The translations under genes were made by a program, and so were the position numbers. Positions 18,436 to 26,522 of a stretch of DNA of 64,000 nt are shown here, one piece after another. The notes beneath the pieces are model-generated. The model ran no database searches. It was not told the DNA's origin and was given only the letters and a program-made list of their open reading frames with translations. The stretch's first letter is position 1. Each line of letters begins with the position of its first letter. The DNA is taken from NCBI RefSeq assembly GCF_900129665.1, contig NZ_FQWL01000006.1, positions 91,115 through 155,114 on the forward strand, in the 5' to 3' direction. The DNA is from Flagellimonas flava (lineage in GTDB: Bacteria > Bacteroidota > Bacteroidia > Flavobacteriales > Flavobacteriaceae).

Positions 18436-18806
18436 CTAGGAGGTTCTCAAAATCTTCTCCATCTTACGACCTTTGGCCAGTTCATCCACCAATTTGTCCA
18501 GATAACGTACCTGTTGGGTGAGGGGGGTAGTAATGTTCTCAATGCGATACCCGCAGATGACACCCTTGATCAAATACGCATTGGGGTGTATTGTTGCCTG
18601 TTCAAAGAAGTCTTTGAAAGTGATTTTTCTGTAATATGTTTTTCAAGGGTAGCCTCGTCGAAACCCGTTAACCAACGTATTACCTGGTGCAGTTCTTCTT
18701 GGCTGCGACCTTTCTTCTCAACCTTCGACAAATAATGAGGATAAACCGAGGTGAAGGTCATGTTTGCCATCCGTTGGTCATGTTCGGGTGTGGTGGCCAT
18801 ATCCAA
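18436..18806 (-). pseudogene. DUF2200 family protein, frameshifted
   Basis: The first ~63 residues (MDMATTPEHDQRMANMTF through EKHITEK) read in one frame. The rest of the domain (TFKDFFEQATIHPNAYLIKG to KMEKILRTS) continues in another, ending with TAG at 18436-18438. The switch is at a run of five A on the coding strand (18624-18628), where one extra A would restore a ~123-residue DUF2200 protein. All conserved parts are present, so this is a fresh one-base deletion, a sequencing error, or slippage at the A-run. Function of the family is unknown. Confidence 0.85.
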
Positions 18807-18813
18807 TTACTTT

Positions 18814-19413
18814 TTAGTTTTTATTTTTTTGTGAAAGATAGTTTTTAAGAATTAGTTCTACCCCCAATTTCAATAACCTTGTGGATTCTTGATTGTTCAA
18901 ATTAGCTACATCCTTGGTAATAATTAAGGGCTCAATTCCCATCAGAAGAGTAAGCAGTTTAATTACATCTTTCTTTTGATCAGATGGAATATCTTCATCT
19001 TTGAGGGCAAGTTCAAGGGTCTTTATCCGGCGCCCCCCTCTTTTCGACTCAACGGCATCGGGAACCAAAACTGCACTTAGATACTTACGGAACGCATGTT
19101 CGTTCTCCAGGGTCAGTGTATTGAAATAATCCTGGATTCCGAACACTTTTTCTTCCAAGCTTTTGCCCTCAAAGTTCTTTAGAATAGCCTCAGAGCTAAG
19201 TGTGGTAATGTCAAGGCTGGCCTCCGTAGTCAAAATTTCCATGTTGGAGTAGTATCGGTACACAGTAGCGCGTGAAACGCCCGATTTTTTGGCAACATCC
19301 TCCAAGTTAAATGCAATTCCCTTTTTAAGAAAGTACTGAGCACTTTTTAATAATTTATCCCGAGTTTCTTGCTTCTGATTGGTTCGACCTGTTTGAATAT
19401 ACCCTTCTTTCAT
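18814..19413 (-). CDS. TetR/AcrR-family transcriptional regulator
   Basis: A 199-residue regulator. The N-terminal helix-turn-helix is clear (NLEDVAKKSGVSRATVYRYYSNMEIL, residues 36-61) and an all-helical ligand domain follows. It is divergent from a cupin gene, and the shared 70-base region holds two copies of a palindrome next to both promoters, so it probably represses both itself and the cupin gene. The predicted transcription start lies almost at the ATG, so the message may be leaderless. The ligand is unknown. Confidence 0.9.
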   Translation of the reverse strand: MKEGYIQTGRTNQKQETRDKLLKSAQYFLKKGIAFNLEDVAKKSGVSRATVYRYYSNMEILTTEASLDITTLSSEAILKNFEGKSLEEKVFGIQDYFNTLTLENEHAFRKYLSAVLVPDAVESKRGGRRIKTLELALKDEDIPSDQKKDVIKLLTLLMGIEPLIITKDVANLNNQESTRLLKLGVELILKNYLSQKNKN

Positions 19414-19431
19414 GAGACAAATATCTTATAA
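19413..19431. promoter_or_regulatory. Operator copy 1 (TetR-type)
   Basis: TGAGACAAATATCTTATAA differs by one base from copy 2 at 19466-19484. The core AGACA-AA-TATCT is a palindrome with one mismatch. It overlaps the tetR start codon and its -7 box, ideal for autorepression. Confidence 0.65.
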
Positions 19432-19448
19432 GTTTTTGAAAATTCAAA
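19418..19448 (-). promoter_or_regulatory. Promoter of the TetR gene
   Basis: On the minus strand TTTG (19445-19448), a 19-base spacer and GATATTTG (19418-19425) follow the Bacteroidota TTTG-N19-TAnnTTTG pattern with one mismatch at the first base of the -7 box. The -7 box lies inside operator copy 1. Confidence 0.55.
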
Positions 19449-19465
19449 AGTATGTCCTATGTTTG
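19435..19465 (+). promoter_or_regulatory. Promoter of the cupin gene
   Basis: TTTG (19435-19438), exactly 19 bases, then TATGTTTG (19458-19465) is a perfect match to the Bacteroidota consensus TTTG-N19-TAnnTTTG. Transcription should start about seven bases on, inside operator copy 2, so repressor binding would block it. Confidence 0.7.
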
Positions 19466-19484
19466 TGAGACAAATGTCTTATAA
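19466..19484. promoter_or_regulatory. Operator copy 2 (TetR-type)
   Basis: TGAGACAAATGTCTTATAA contains the perfect palindrome AGACA-AA-TGTCT and is a direct repeat of copy 1, 53 bases away. It directly follows the cupin -7 box and ends one base before the cupin ATG. Confidence 0.7.
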
Positions 19485-19485
19485 A

Positions 19486-19920
19486 ATGAAAAATTCGAAC
19501 ACTAGATGGGTGCTAGGACATAAGGTTACTGTACATGACACCTCAGGGGATTATGACTTAATGTATGCTGAAACGCCGCCCCATGTTCCGGGCCCACCTC
19601 CGCATCTACATAATTCGTATAAGGAGTCCTTTTTGATTTTGGAAGGGGAGATGGAGTTTATGGTCAATGGGGAAATCAAAAATGTAAAGGCTGGGGAGTC
19701 GGTGGACATCCCGCCCAAGACCCTCCATACTTTTGGCAACAGAAGCAATACAACCTGTAAATGGATCAACATCCATAGCCCAAAAGGTTTTCGGGAATTT
19801 TTTGAACAGATGGGGTTGCCTGCAGATCAAGAAAAATCCCAAGAAAATTCTGTGGCACCAGAGATTATTGGGAAAGTTATTGCTACAGCTGCAGATTTTG
19901 ATATGGTAATTAGGACTTAG
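19486..19920 (+). CDS. Cupin-domain protein
   Basis: A ~144-residue single-domain cupin. Motif 1 is PGPPPHLHNSYKESFLILEGE and motif 2 is VDIPPKTLHTFGNRS, with the metal-type His and Glu residues present. The function could be a small-molecule dioxygenase, isomerase or sensor. I start it at 19486 (MKNSN) because the upstream in-frame ATG at 19459 falls inside the predicted -7 box. It is controlled, by inference, by the divergent TetR regulator. Confidence 0.82.
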   Translation: MKNSNTRWVLGHKVTVHDTSGDYDLMYAETPPHVPGPPPHLHNSYKESFLILEGEMEFMVNGEIKNVKAGESVDIPPKTLHTFGNRSNTTCKWINIHSPKGFREFFEQMGLPADQEKSQENSVAPEIIGKVIATAADFDMVIRT

Positions 19921-19928
19921 TGATGTCG

Positions 19929-20336
19929 CTAAGGCTTTTTAGGTTGTTTCAATAGTAATGCTGCGGCCAATTCCGAGACCAGCCATTCCTCGGCAATTTT
20001 ACCATCTTTAAAACGACTGACTACCATTTCCGTCCAAGTTATCTTTTTATTGGATGCCGGAATACTCCGTAGGGCCTTTATATGAACTCCCGTTAAGGTA
20101 CGTTGCCAAGTAAGGGTGTTTTCATCTTGGGAGAGTATCTTGATTTTTACGACTTTAATGTTATCAATGGAGGTCAGCATCTGCTTTGTCCAGCGGTAAA
20201 GAAAATCATGGCCTTCATAAGTTTTATCCCCCGCATGGGCCACATAGTGGGCAGAAAATACGGTTGCAATATGCTCTGTTTCTCCTTTGCAGACAATGTT
20301 TTCTACTCCTAATTTGATGAGTGCTTCTTTGGTCAT
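19929..20336 (-). CDS. SnoaL-like/NTF2-fold protein
   Basis: A 135-residue protein with the cone-shaped NTF2-like pattern (a helical start, HIATVFSAHYVAHAGD, then KIKILSQDENTLTWQRTLTG and VVSRFKDGKIAEEWLVSE). Members are polyketide cyclases, dehydratases or orphan stress proteins; no catalytic set can be assigned. It converges with the cupin gene, eight bases apart. Confidence 0.75.
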   Translation of the reverse strand: MTKEALIKLGVENIVCKGETEHIATVFSAHYVAHAGDKTYEGHDFLYRWTKQMLTSIDNIKVVKIKILSQDENTLTWQRTLTGVHIKALRSIPASNKKITWTEMVVSRFKDGKIAEEWLVSELAAALLLKQPKKP

Positions 20337-20646
20337 GGTTCTATACTGCTGTTGAATACCTCAATTTTTAATCTCCACATTTATATGCACGGCTAGGTTA
20401 TTTTGCTTGGGTGGAATAGGGCAAGTGGTGTAGGTCTGGCGTCACGCTTAAAAGTAAAAAAATAATTACTAGGTATTATTCTCGTCTTGATGAATGTTAA
20501 ATATTAAACACGAAATGTTCAAAGGAAAACTGAATCTGAGTTTGAACTTGAACTTGAATTTTTTGGGTAAAGGGTAAAGGAATCTGATTTCCGACAATTG
20601 ATTTCTGAAACCGAATTCAAAATCTAAAACTCTACATTGAAAATCA
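20337..20646. other. Intergenic, AT-rich, nothing recognised
   Basis: No convincing gene or RNA. The left part lies upstream of the NTF2-like gene. The right part contains short direct repeats of the type AACTTGAACTTGAA (near 20550), possibly degenerate simple-sequence DNA. Confidence 0.5.
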
Positions 20647-21084
20647 CTAGAGGTAATTGAAAAACAATTCAATGGCATTTCCTAGAATAAACCCCCAAAT
20701 AGCACCAAGAAGTGTAATTTTTCCAAGGTCGAACGTATTGGTAAATGCTAGCCATAGTGCTGCTAAAGCGCAGACAGTAAAGAGTACCATCGCATAAATG
20801 GGTACCATACTTGTAAACAGGCCTGCCAAATTGAAAATGGGATCTAGAATGGCTGTAAACCCAAATAGTGCAAGACTAAAATTGGCCTTGGAATGTTTAT
20901 TAAATACATAATAGCCGGCTACCAGAAGTTCTATACTGATGGCCAAAGGACCAAATTGACTATAATACTCCCTTCTAAAATATCCTTCAAAAGTCTCTGG
21001 AACCTGTATGCTTAAATAGTATAGCACCCCTAACACTATGGCAATTCCCATGAATACAATTGCAACAATTTTCCTGATGTTCAA
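20647..21084 (-). CDS. Small polytopic membrane protein, unknown
   Basis: Not recognised. 145 residues with four hydrophobic segments (about residues 5-25, 46-60, 70-90 and 97-140, the last probably two helices). A soluble loop with YFRREYYSQFGP follows the first helix. It stands alone between a blank region and a heptanucleotide repeat tract. Confidence 0.6.
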   Translation of the reverse strand: MNIRKIVAIVFMGIAIVLGVLYYLSIQVPETFEGYFRREYYSQFGPLAISIELLVAGYYVFNKHSKANFSLALFGFTAILDPIFNLAGLFTSMVPIYAMVLFTVCALAALWLAFTNTFDLGKITLLGAIWGFILGNAIELFFNYL

Positions 21085-21191
21085 ATTCTAAGGTGGTTAG
21101 CTGGTTATGTAGCTCATTAAAGATAACAACAAATTATAAATGGAAAGCTAAACTTGAACTTTTTCTGGTAGAGGCTCGGATTATTAAAACT

Positions 21192-21324
21192 TAATAACTA
21201 ATAACTAATAACTGACAACTGAAACCTGATAACTGACAACTGACAACTGATAACTGACAACTGATAACTGACAACTGAAACCTGATAACTCAAACCTGAA
21301 ACCTGAAACCTGAAACCTGACAAC
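21192..21324. repeat. Heptanucleotide tandem repeat, 19 units
   Basis: Nineteen perfect-length 7-base units in a row with interchangeable forms: TAATAAC three times, then TGACAAC, TGATAAC, TGAAACC and one TCAAACC in mixed order. Units differ at positions 2-6 only; the invariant bases are the first T and the last C. It is intergenic, upstream of the small membrane protein and downstream of the SDR gene (both minus strand). It is not CRISPR, as it has no spacers. A slippage-prone satellite is the simplest reading. Confidence 0.9.
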
Positions 21325-21370
21325 TCTGATTCCCAACCTCGAATGCAAAGGTCAAAACCAATATTGAAGG

Positions 21371-22192
21371 CTAATCAACCGGGATGTGATGGTCAATAAT
21401 CTCCTGATACTTGATTCGTAGATTTTTGGGAAGTTTATTATCCTTGGGCAAGGCGGCCAGATAGCGGTCTTCGTTGGTGGTGAACACCCGCTTTAAAATT
21501 GGATGGAAGTTACCCATTTGTTTGATGACTTCTTTGATAAACTCTTCATGTTGGATAAGATCCACACTTCCTAAATGATAAATACCCGTTTTATCCCTAT
21601 TGATGAGATAATGGATTTGCTGTGTGAGGCGGTCATCGTTGGTCACATTAATGATTAAATTGGGGAAAACCTCAATGGGTTCGTTACCCTCCAAAAGTGT
21701 TTTTATCTCCTTGATACGAGGTGAAGTGTTGCCAAAGACCATGGGTACGCGCAAAATGGCGGCTTTCTTTTTGGGTAACCGCATCATCATGTTCTCGATT
21801 TTGATTTTTAAACGCCCGTAAACACTTTCAGACAACGTTTTATCATGTTCATAGCTGGGAAATTTACTATATGCATCAAATACATTGGCCGATGAGATAA
21901 AGTATAGTTTTACATCGTTCTTGATCAAGTACTCCATTAAATGTTGATGCGCCTGAACCTGCGCTCCAAAATCTCCTCTAAGTGCCGAAATGATAAAATC
22001 CGGTTGAACCTGTTCAACAATCCTTACAATATCATCCTCCCGCATGTCGTATCGAAGAAACTGTCCATTTTCACTATATATAGTGCTATGGCAATAAGTG
22101 CCAAAGGTGTTGAAATAGTTGCAGAGCTCCTTGTAAATTGCATTGCCAATAAACCCGCTGCCCCCTAATATGAGTATCTTTTTTTTATCCAA
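21371..22192 (-). CDS. NAD-dependent epimerase/reductase (RmlD-like SDR)
   Basis: A 273-residue extended short-chain dehydrogenase with the Rossmann motif GGSGFIGNAIYKEL at the N-terminus, LYFISSANVFDAYSK as the active-site Ser strand and VYGRLKIKIE with the catalytic Tyr-x3-Lys. It resembles dTDP-4-dehydrorhamnose reductase but stands away from any nucleotide-sugar operon. It starts three bases after glsA ends and is likely co-transcribed with it. Substrate unknown. Confidence 0.82.
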   Translation of the reverse strand: MDKKKILILGGSGFIGNAIYKELCNYFNTFGTYCHSTIYSENGQFLRYDMREDDIVRIVEQVQPDFIISALRGDFGAQVQAHQHLMEYLIKNDVKLYFISSANVFDAYSKFPSYEHDKTLSESVYGRLKIKIENMMMRLPKKKAAILRVPMVFGNTSPRIKEIKTLLEGNEPIEVFPNLIINVTNDDRLTQQIHYLINRDKTGIYHLGSVDLIQHEEFIKEVIKQMGNFHPILKRVFTTNEDRYLAALPKDNKLPKNLRIKYQEIIDHHIPVD

Positions 22193-22195
22193 ACA

Positions 22196-23110
22196 TTAAA
22201 ATATTGATAGGCCAGTAGCCGTTGTCAATTGTTCCAACGCCTGCATACCCAATTTGGAATTTCCTTTTTCGTTGAGCCCGGGCGACCATGTGGCCACACA
22301 GAACTGGTTGGGCAAAAGTGCCACAATACCACCCCCAACACCACTCTTTCCAGGTAATCCTACCTCAAAGGCAAACTCCCCGGCCTCGTCATAAAAACCA
22401 CAGGTGAGCATTAGGGCATTGATTCTTTTTACCTGGGATAGGCTTAAGTAATTCTTGTTCTGGAGACAATTGCCCCGGTTCATAAAAATGTAAAACACCT
22501 TTACCAATTGCTCACAACTCATACTGATCGAGCAGGAGTGAAAATAGAAATCCAGTACTTCGGAAACCTTATGGCTCAAATTTCCGAAGGATTTGATGAG
22601 GTTGGCGGCCGCGTGGTTGCGGAATCCTGTTTCTTGTTCGGATTGGGCCACTTCCAAGTCAAAACTTATGCTTTGGTCTCCTGCAATGGCTCGCACGTAA
22701 TCCAAAAATTCCTGCTTGGGATTTTTTAGGTGCGAAATCAAGACATCACAAACAACTATGGCCCCAGCATTGATCAGCGGATTTCTTGGGATGCCATTTT
22801 CCATTTCCAGAAGTGATAGATGGTTGAAGGGGTCCCCTGATGGTTCCACATCCACCCGTTCCCAAAGTTTATCCCCTACCAGGCCAAAAGCCATGGATAA
22901 CAACAGCACCTTGGAAATACTTTGGATGGAAAATCGTTCTTTGGCGTCGCCCTCCGAATGTATGTTGCCCTCATGGTTCAAAATGGAGATGCCAAATTTA
23001 TTGGCGTCCACATGGGCCAACTGTGGAATGTAATCGGCCACCTCGCCCTTGTTGGACTCCTGCTGGGCCATGGCAACGATATCCTGCAAAATGGGCCTAA
23101 AATCCACCAT
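22196..23110 (-). CDS. glsA: Glutaminase A
   Basis: Hydrolyses glutamine to glutamate and ammonia. A 304-residue serine-dependent enzyme of the beta-lactamase fold. The catalytic Ser-x-x-Lys is FSIQSISKV (near residue 70), with NPLINAGAIVV and GLPGKSGVGGGIVALLP further on. Its length is normal. It begins at the gcvT stop codon (one-base TAATG overlap), so the gcvT-glsA-SDR genes form one transcript. This may couple nitrogen release to glycine cleavage. Confidence 0.95.
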   Translation of the reverse strand: MVDFRPILQDIVAMAQQESNKGEVADYIPQLAHVDANKFGISILNHEGNIHSEGDAKERFSIQSISKVLLLSMAFGLVGDKLWERVDVEPSGDPFNHLSLLEMENGIPRNPLINAGAIVVCDVLISHLKNPKQEFLDYVRAIAGDQSISFDLEVAQSEQETGFRNHAAANLIKSFGNLSHKVSEVLDFYFHSCSISMSCEQLVKVFYIFMNRGNCLQNKNYLSLSQVKRINALMLTCGFYDEAGEFAFEVGLPGKSGVGGGIVALLPNQFCVATWSPGLNEKGNSKLGMQALEQLTTATGLSIF

Positions 23111-24195
23111 TATCCCTTATAAAATGGCAATTTTATAACTGTTGCAGGTACACTACCCTTTCGTATTTGAATATATACCTTGCCGTCGGCTTTGCTGTGT
23201 TCCTTACTTACATAACCTAAACCAATACCCTTTGAAAGTGAGGGTGACATGGTACCTGATGTTACCTTTCCTATTGCATTACCATCTACATCTACTATGG
23301 AATAGCCCTGTCTTGGAATACCACGTTCATCCAGTTCAAAGGCAATCAATTTTTTGCTGACACCTTCCTCTTTTTGTTTGGCAAGGGCTTCGCTGTTTAC
23401 AAATTCCTTGGTGAACTTGGTAATCCAACCCAAACCAGCCTCAAAAGGGGAGGTGGTATCATCAATATCGTTTCCGTAAAGGCAATAGCCCATTTCCAAT
23501 CGGAGGGTATCGCGAGCAGCTAGGCCGATAGGCTTGATGCCGAAATCAGCGCCTGCTTCCAACACCTTGTCCCAAACCTGTTGTACTTCAGAGTTTTTGC
23601 AATAAATCTCAAATCCTCCGGAACCGGTATAACCTGTTGCCGAAATAATGACATGGTCTATCCCAGCAAAGTCCCCAACCACGAAATTGTAGAACTTAAT
23701 TTCGGATAAATTAACAGAGCTAAGGGACTGCATAGCCTCAACTGCCTTCGGACCTTGGATCGCTAAAAGGGAATAGTCATCAGAGATGTTACGCATGGTG
23801 GCACCGATAGCCTCGTTATACTTGGAGATATGATCCCAATCCTTGTCGATGTTGGATGCATTGACCACCAAAAGATAAGTTTCTTCCTTGATTCGATAGA
23901 CAATCAAATCGTCCACAATCCCACCGTTCTCGTTGGGGAAACAACTGTATTGGGCCTTACCCACGGTAAGTTTTGAGGCATCATTGGAAGTTACTTTTTG
24001 AATGAGTTCCAAGGCCTTCGGACCTTCAATCAAAAATTCGCCCATATGGGATACATCAAAAACACCAACGGACTTTCTTACCGTCTCGTGTTCCACATTT
24101 ACGCCCTCATAAGAAACAGGCATATTATACCCAGCAAAAGGAACCATTTTGGCACCTAGGACTTCATGGGTTTTGGTCAAAGCAGTACTTTTCAT
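23110..24195 (-). CDS. gcvT: Aminomethyltransferase (glycine cleavage T-protein)
   Basis: Transfers the methylene group from the lipoyl arm of H-protein to tetrahydrofolate, releasing ammonia. A 361-residue protein with a [13 protein letters not shown] start ([14 protein letters not shown]), [14 protein letters not shown], the folate-site [14 protein letters not shown] and [11 protein letters not shown], and [15 protein letters not shown] near residue 235. It is the first gene of a three-gene operon. Genes for P- and H-proteins are not in the window. Confidence 0.96.
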   Translation of the reverse strand: MKSTALTKTHEVLGAKMVPFAGYNMPVSYEGVNVEHETVRKSVGVFDVSHMGEFLIEGPKALELIQKVTSNDASKLTVGKAQYSCFPNENGGIVDDLIVYRIKEETYLLVVNASNIDKDWDHISKYNEAIGATMRNISDDYSLLAIQGPKAVEAMQSLSSVNLSEIKFYNFVVGDFAGIDHVIISATGYTGSGGFEIYCKNSEVQQVWDKVLEAGADFGIKPIGLAARDTLRLEMGYCLYGNDIDDTTSPFEAGLGWITKFTKEFVNSEALAKQKEEGVSKKLIAFELDERGIPRQGYSIVDVDGNAIGKVTSGTMSPSLSKGIGLGYVSKEHSKADGKVYIQIRKGSVPATVIKLPFYKG

Positions 24196-24296
24196 AATTC
24201 GAAGTTTACGGGGTAAATTTATTCGAATTCAACAAGAACTTGGCTTAAAAATCCTAATCTTTTGCACAAACCTTTGTTAATTGAAAGCAAAAGCGG

Positions 24297-25592
24297 CTAA
24301 CTGTTCAAAAGATGCGATTTTAACCCCTGGTAGGAATCAATTTTTATGGATGATTTTTCCTTGTCCATTACTTTTTGGATTTGCAATGGAATTTCTGGGG
24401 AGATGTTCAAGGTATCCTCTACCACATCCAAAAACTTTACCGGGTGGGCGGTTTCTAGAAAAATACCTAAAGTGTCCGGATTTAATTTTTGATATTCCTT
24501 AAGTCCCAAATAACCAACTGCTCCATGGGGGTCTGCCACATAGCCAGAGTTTTGATGGATTTTCTTCATGGCCCCTCTGGTAGCATTATCCGAAAAGGAA
24601 TACGAAGAGAAATGGTTTCGCAATTCATCCAAATTGTTTTGGTATAGCTTTCTGATGCGGACAAAATTGCTGGGGTCACCCACATCCATGGCGTTGGAAA
24701 TGGTAGCAATAGAGGGTAACGGTTCATAAACTCCTTTTTCGAGGAAGTTGGGTACTACCCTGTTGGCATTGGTGGCGGCTACAAAGTGTTTTACCGGCAT
24801 GCCCAGTTTTTGGGCCACCATTCCGGCACAGATATTTCCAAAATTCCCTGAAGGAACCGAAAATACGATTTCCATTCCTTTGGATTTGGCCTGCTTGTAG
24901 GCGAATAGGAAGTAGAATAGTTGGGGCAACCATCGTGCTATATTTATGCTATTGGCCGAAGTCAATTTTTTTTGGTCGGTGATTTCAGTATCCAAAAACG
25001 CTGTTTTTACCATGCGTTGACAATCATCAAAGGTACCGTCAACCTCCATGGCCTCAATATTCTGACCCAAAGTGGTCAGCTGTCGTTCCTGTATGTCCGA
25101 AACCTTTCCACTTGGATAGAGAATCACTACCTTGACACCTTCAACTCCCAAAAATCCGTTGGCCACGGCTCCTCCGGTGTCCCCAGAAGTTGCCACCAAA
25201 ACCGTCACTTCCGTTTTTTCTCCTTTGGAGAAGTGGCCAAGGCAATTGGCCATAAATCGTGCGCCCACATCTTTAAAGGCCATTGTAGGGCCATGGAAAA
25301 GTTCCAAGGTTGCAACATTCTCCTCTAGCTCCACCAAGGGAAAATCGAAGTCCAAAACGTTCGCAATGATTTCTTTTAAGGCTTCATTCGAGATGTCATC
25401 CTTTACAAACTGATGGATGGCCTGAAAGGCAATCTCGTGATTGGACAGGTTTTCTATTCGTTCGAAGAAGCCCCTAGGTAAGGCATCAATCCGTTCTGGG
25501 AAATAAAGACCCTTGTCGGGGGCAATTCCTGCAATTACCGCTTCTTTGAAACTTGCTTGGTTTTTGCTCTGATTTAAACTATAAAATTTCAT
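24297..25592 (-). CDS. thrC: Threonine synthase
   Basis: PLP enzyme converting O-phosphohomoserine to threonine. The 431-residue protein belongs to the long (fungal/E. coli-like) type. The PLP lysine lies in GPTMAFKDVGARF and the phosphate-binding loop in VATSGDTGGAVANGF. It is the last gene of the thrA-thrB-thrC operon, nine bases after thrB, and so subject to any control by the leader at 29028-29192. Confidence 0.96.
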   Translation of the reverse strand: MKFYSLNQSKNQASFKEAVIAGIAPDKGLYFPERIDALPRGFFERIENLSNHEIAFQAIHQFVKDDISNEALKEIIANVLDFDFPLVELEENVATLELFHGPTMAFKDVGARFMANCLGHFSKGEKTEVTVLVATSGDTGGAVANGFLGVEGVKVVILYPSGKVSDIQERQLTTLGQNIEAMEVDGTFDDCQRMVKTAFLDTEITDQKKLTSANSINIARWLPQLFYFLFAYKQAKSKGMEIVFSVPSGNFGNICAGMVAQKLGMPVKHFVAATNANRVVPNFLEKGVYEPLPSIATISNAMDVGDPSNFVRIRKLYQNNLDELRNHFSSYSFSDNATRGAMKKIHQNSGYVADPHGAVGYLGLKEYQKLNPDTLGIFLETAHPVKFLDVVEDTLNISPEIPLQIQKVMDKEKSSIKIDSYQGLKSHLLNS

Positions 25593-25600
25593 TATGTCTG

Positions 25601-26521
25601 CTATAGCGGTTTTACCCCTTGGGTGTTGACTTTGGATACATGTATATCAAAATCGATTCCAATGGATTTATAGGTTTGGTGCATTGCCTCGGCCACCTTT
25701 TCAGCTGTGACTTCACCTTGGCTTAACGCAAATATGGATGGCCCAGAACCGGAAATACCACTTCCCAGGGCACCTGCCTGTTTTGCGCCCGAGGTTATGT
25801 CATCGAATCCTGGAATAAGAATAGATCGAATGGGTTCCACAACATGGTCCTCCAAGGAGCGACCAATTAACTCATAATCCTCTTGGAACAGGCCGGCGAT
25901 AAGGCCGCCAAGGTTACCCCATTGCCGGATTCCTGTTTCCAGCGTGAGTTTGGTCTTTAGAATTTTACGGGAATCGGAAGTTTTTATCTCTATTTGCGGA
26001 TGGATTACCGTTGCAAACAACTCATCCGGAGTTGGGATTGAAACAATATCCAAAGGATTGTAACTGCGTACCAGGGTGAACCCACCATAAATTGCCGGAG
26101 CCACATTGTCCGCATGGGCCACCTGACTCGCAAGTTTTTCGCCCTGCATGGCAAATTGCACCAGTTCCAGGTTGGAAAAAGGTTGACCTAATAGTTCGTT
26201 CATTGCCCAAACAGCACCGGAAGAGCTGGCCGCACTGCTCCCAATTCCACTTCCCGGCTTAATTCGCTTATCGATTTCTATTTCAAAACCACCACTATAG
26301 TCGCTTTTCTCGAGCAAGGCCAATCCCGCAACTCCAGCTACATTTTTTTCAGTTGCCAATGGAAGATCCTGACCAATGATGTTAGTGATTTTGATACCTT
26401 TTTTAGCTGTTTTCCTCACGATCATCACATCTCCAACAGCATCCAAGGCTAGGCCCAGAACATCGAACCCACAAGAGACGTTAGCTATAGTAGCAGGACA
26501 AAAAACTTTGATTTCTTCCAT
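25601..26521 (-). CDS. thrB: Homoserine kinase
   Basis: GHMP-family kinase phosphorylating homoserine. The start at 26521 (MEEIKVFCPATIANVSCGFD) is chosen because it gives the standard N-terminus and lies one base after the thrA stop codon; a further upstream start would lie inside thrA. The ATP loop is PGSGIGSSAASSSGAV and the C-terminal GHMP motif is GALGSGISGSGPS. About 306 residues, normal. Confidence 0.95.
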   Translation of the reverse strand: MEEIKVFCPATIANVSCGFDVLGLALDAVGDVMIVRKTAKKGIKITNIIGQDLPLATEKNVAGVAGLALLEKSDYSGGFEIEIDKRIKPGSGIGSSAASSSGAVWAMNELLGQPFSNLELVQFAMQGEKLASQVAHADNVAPAIYGGFTLVRSYNPLDIVSIPTPDELFATVIHPQIEIKTSDSRKILKTKLTLETGIRQWGNLGGLIAGLFQEDYELIGRSLEDHVVEPIRSILIPGFDDITSGAKQAGALGSGISGSGPSIFALSQGEVTAEKVAEAMHQTYKSIGIDFDIHVSKVNTQGVKPL

Positions 26522-26522
26522 C

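Noticed and set aside
20469..20678. A 69-residue minus-strand ORF in the gap after the NTF2-like gene
   Set aside because: Its sequence is low-complexity (Phe/Lys repeats from AACTTG-type simple sequence) and it overlaps the 3' end of a better gene.
21192..21324. CRISPR array
   Set aside because: Seven-base units are directly adjacent with no spacers and no cas genes nearby.
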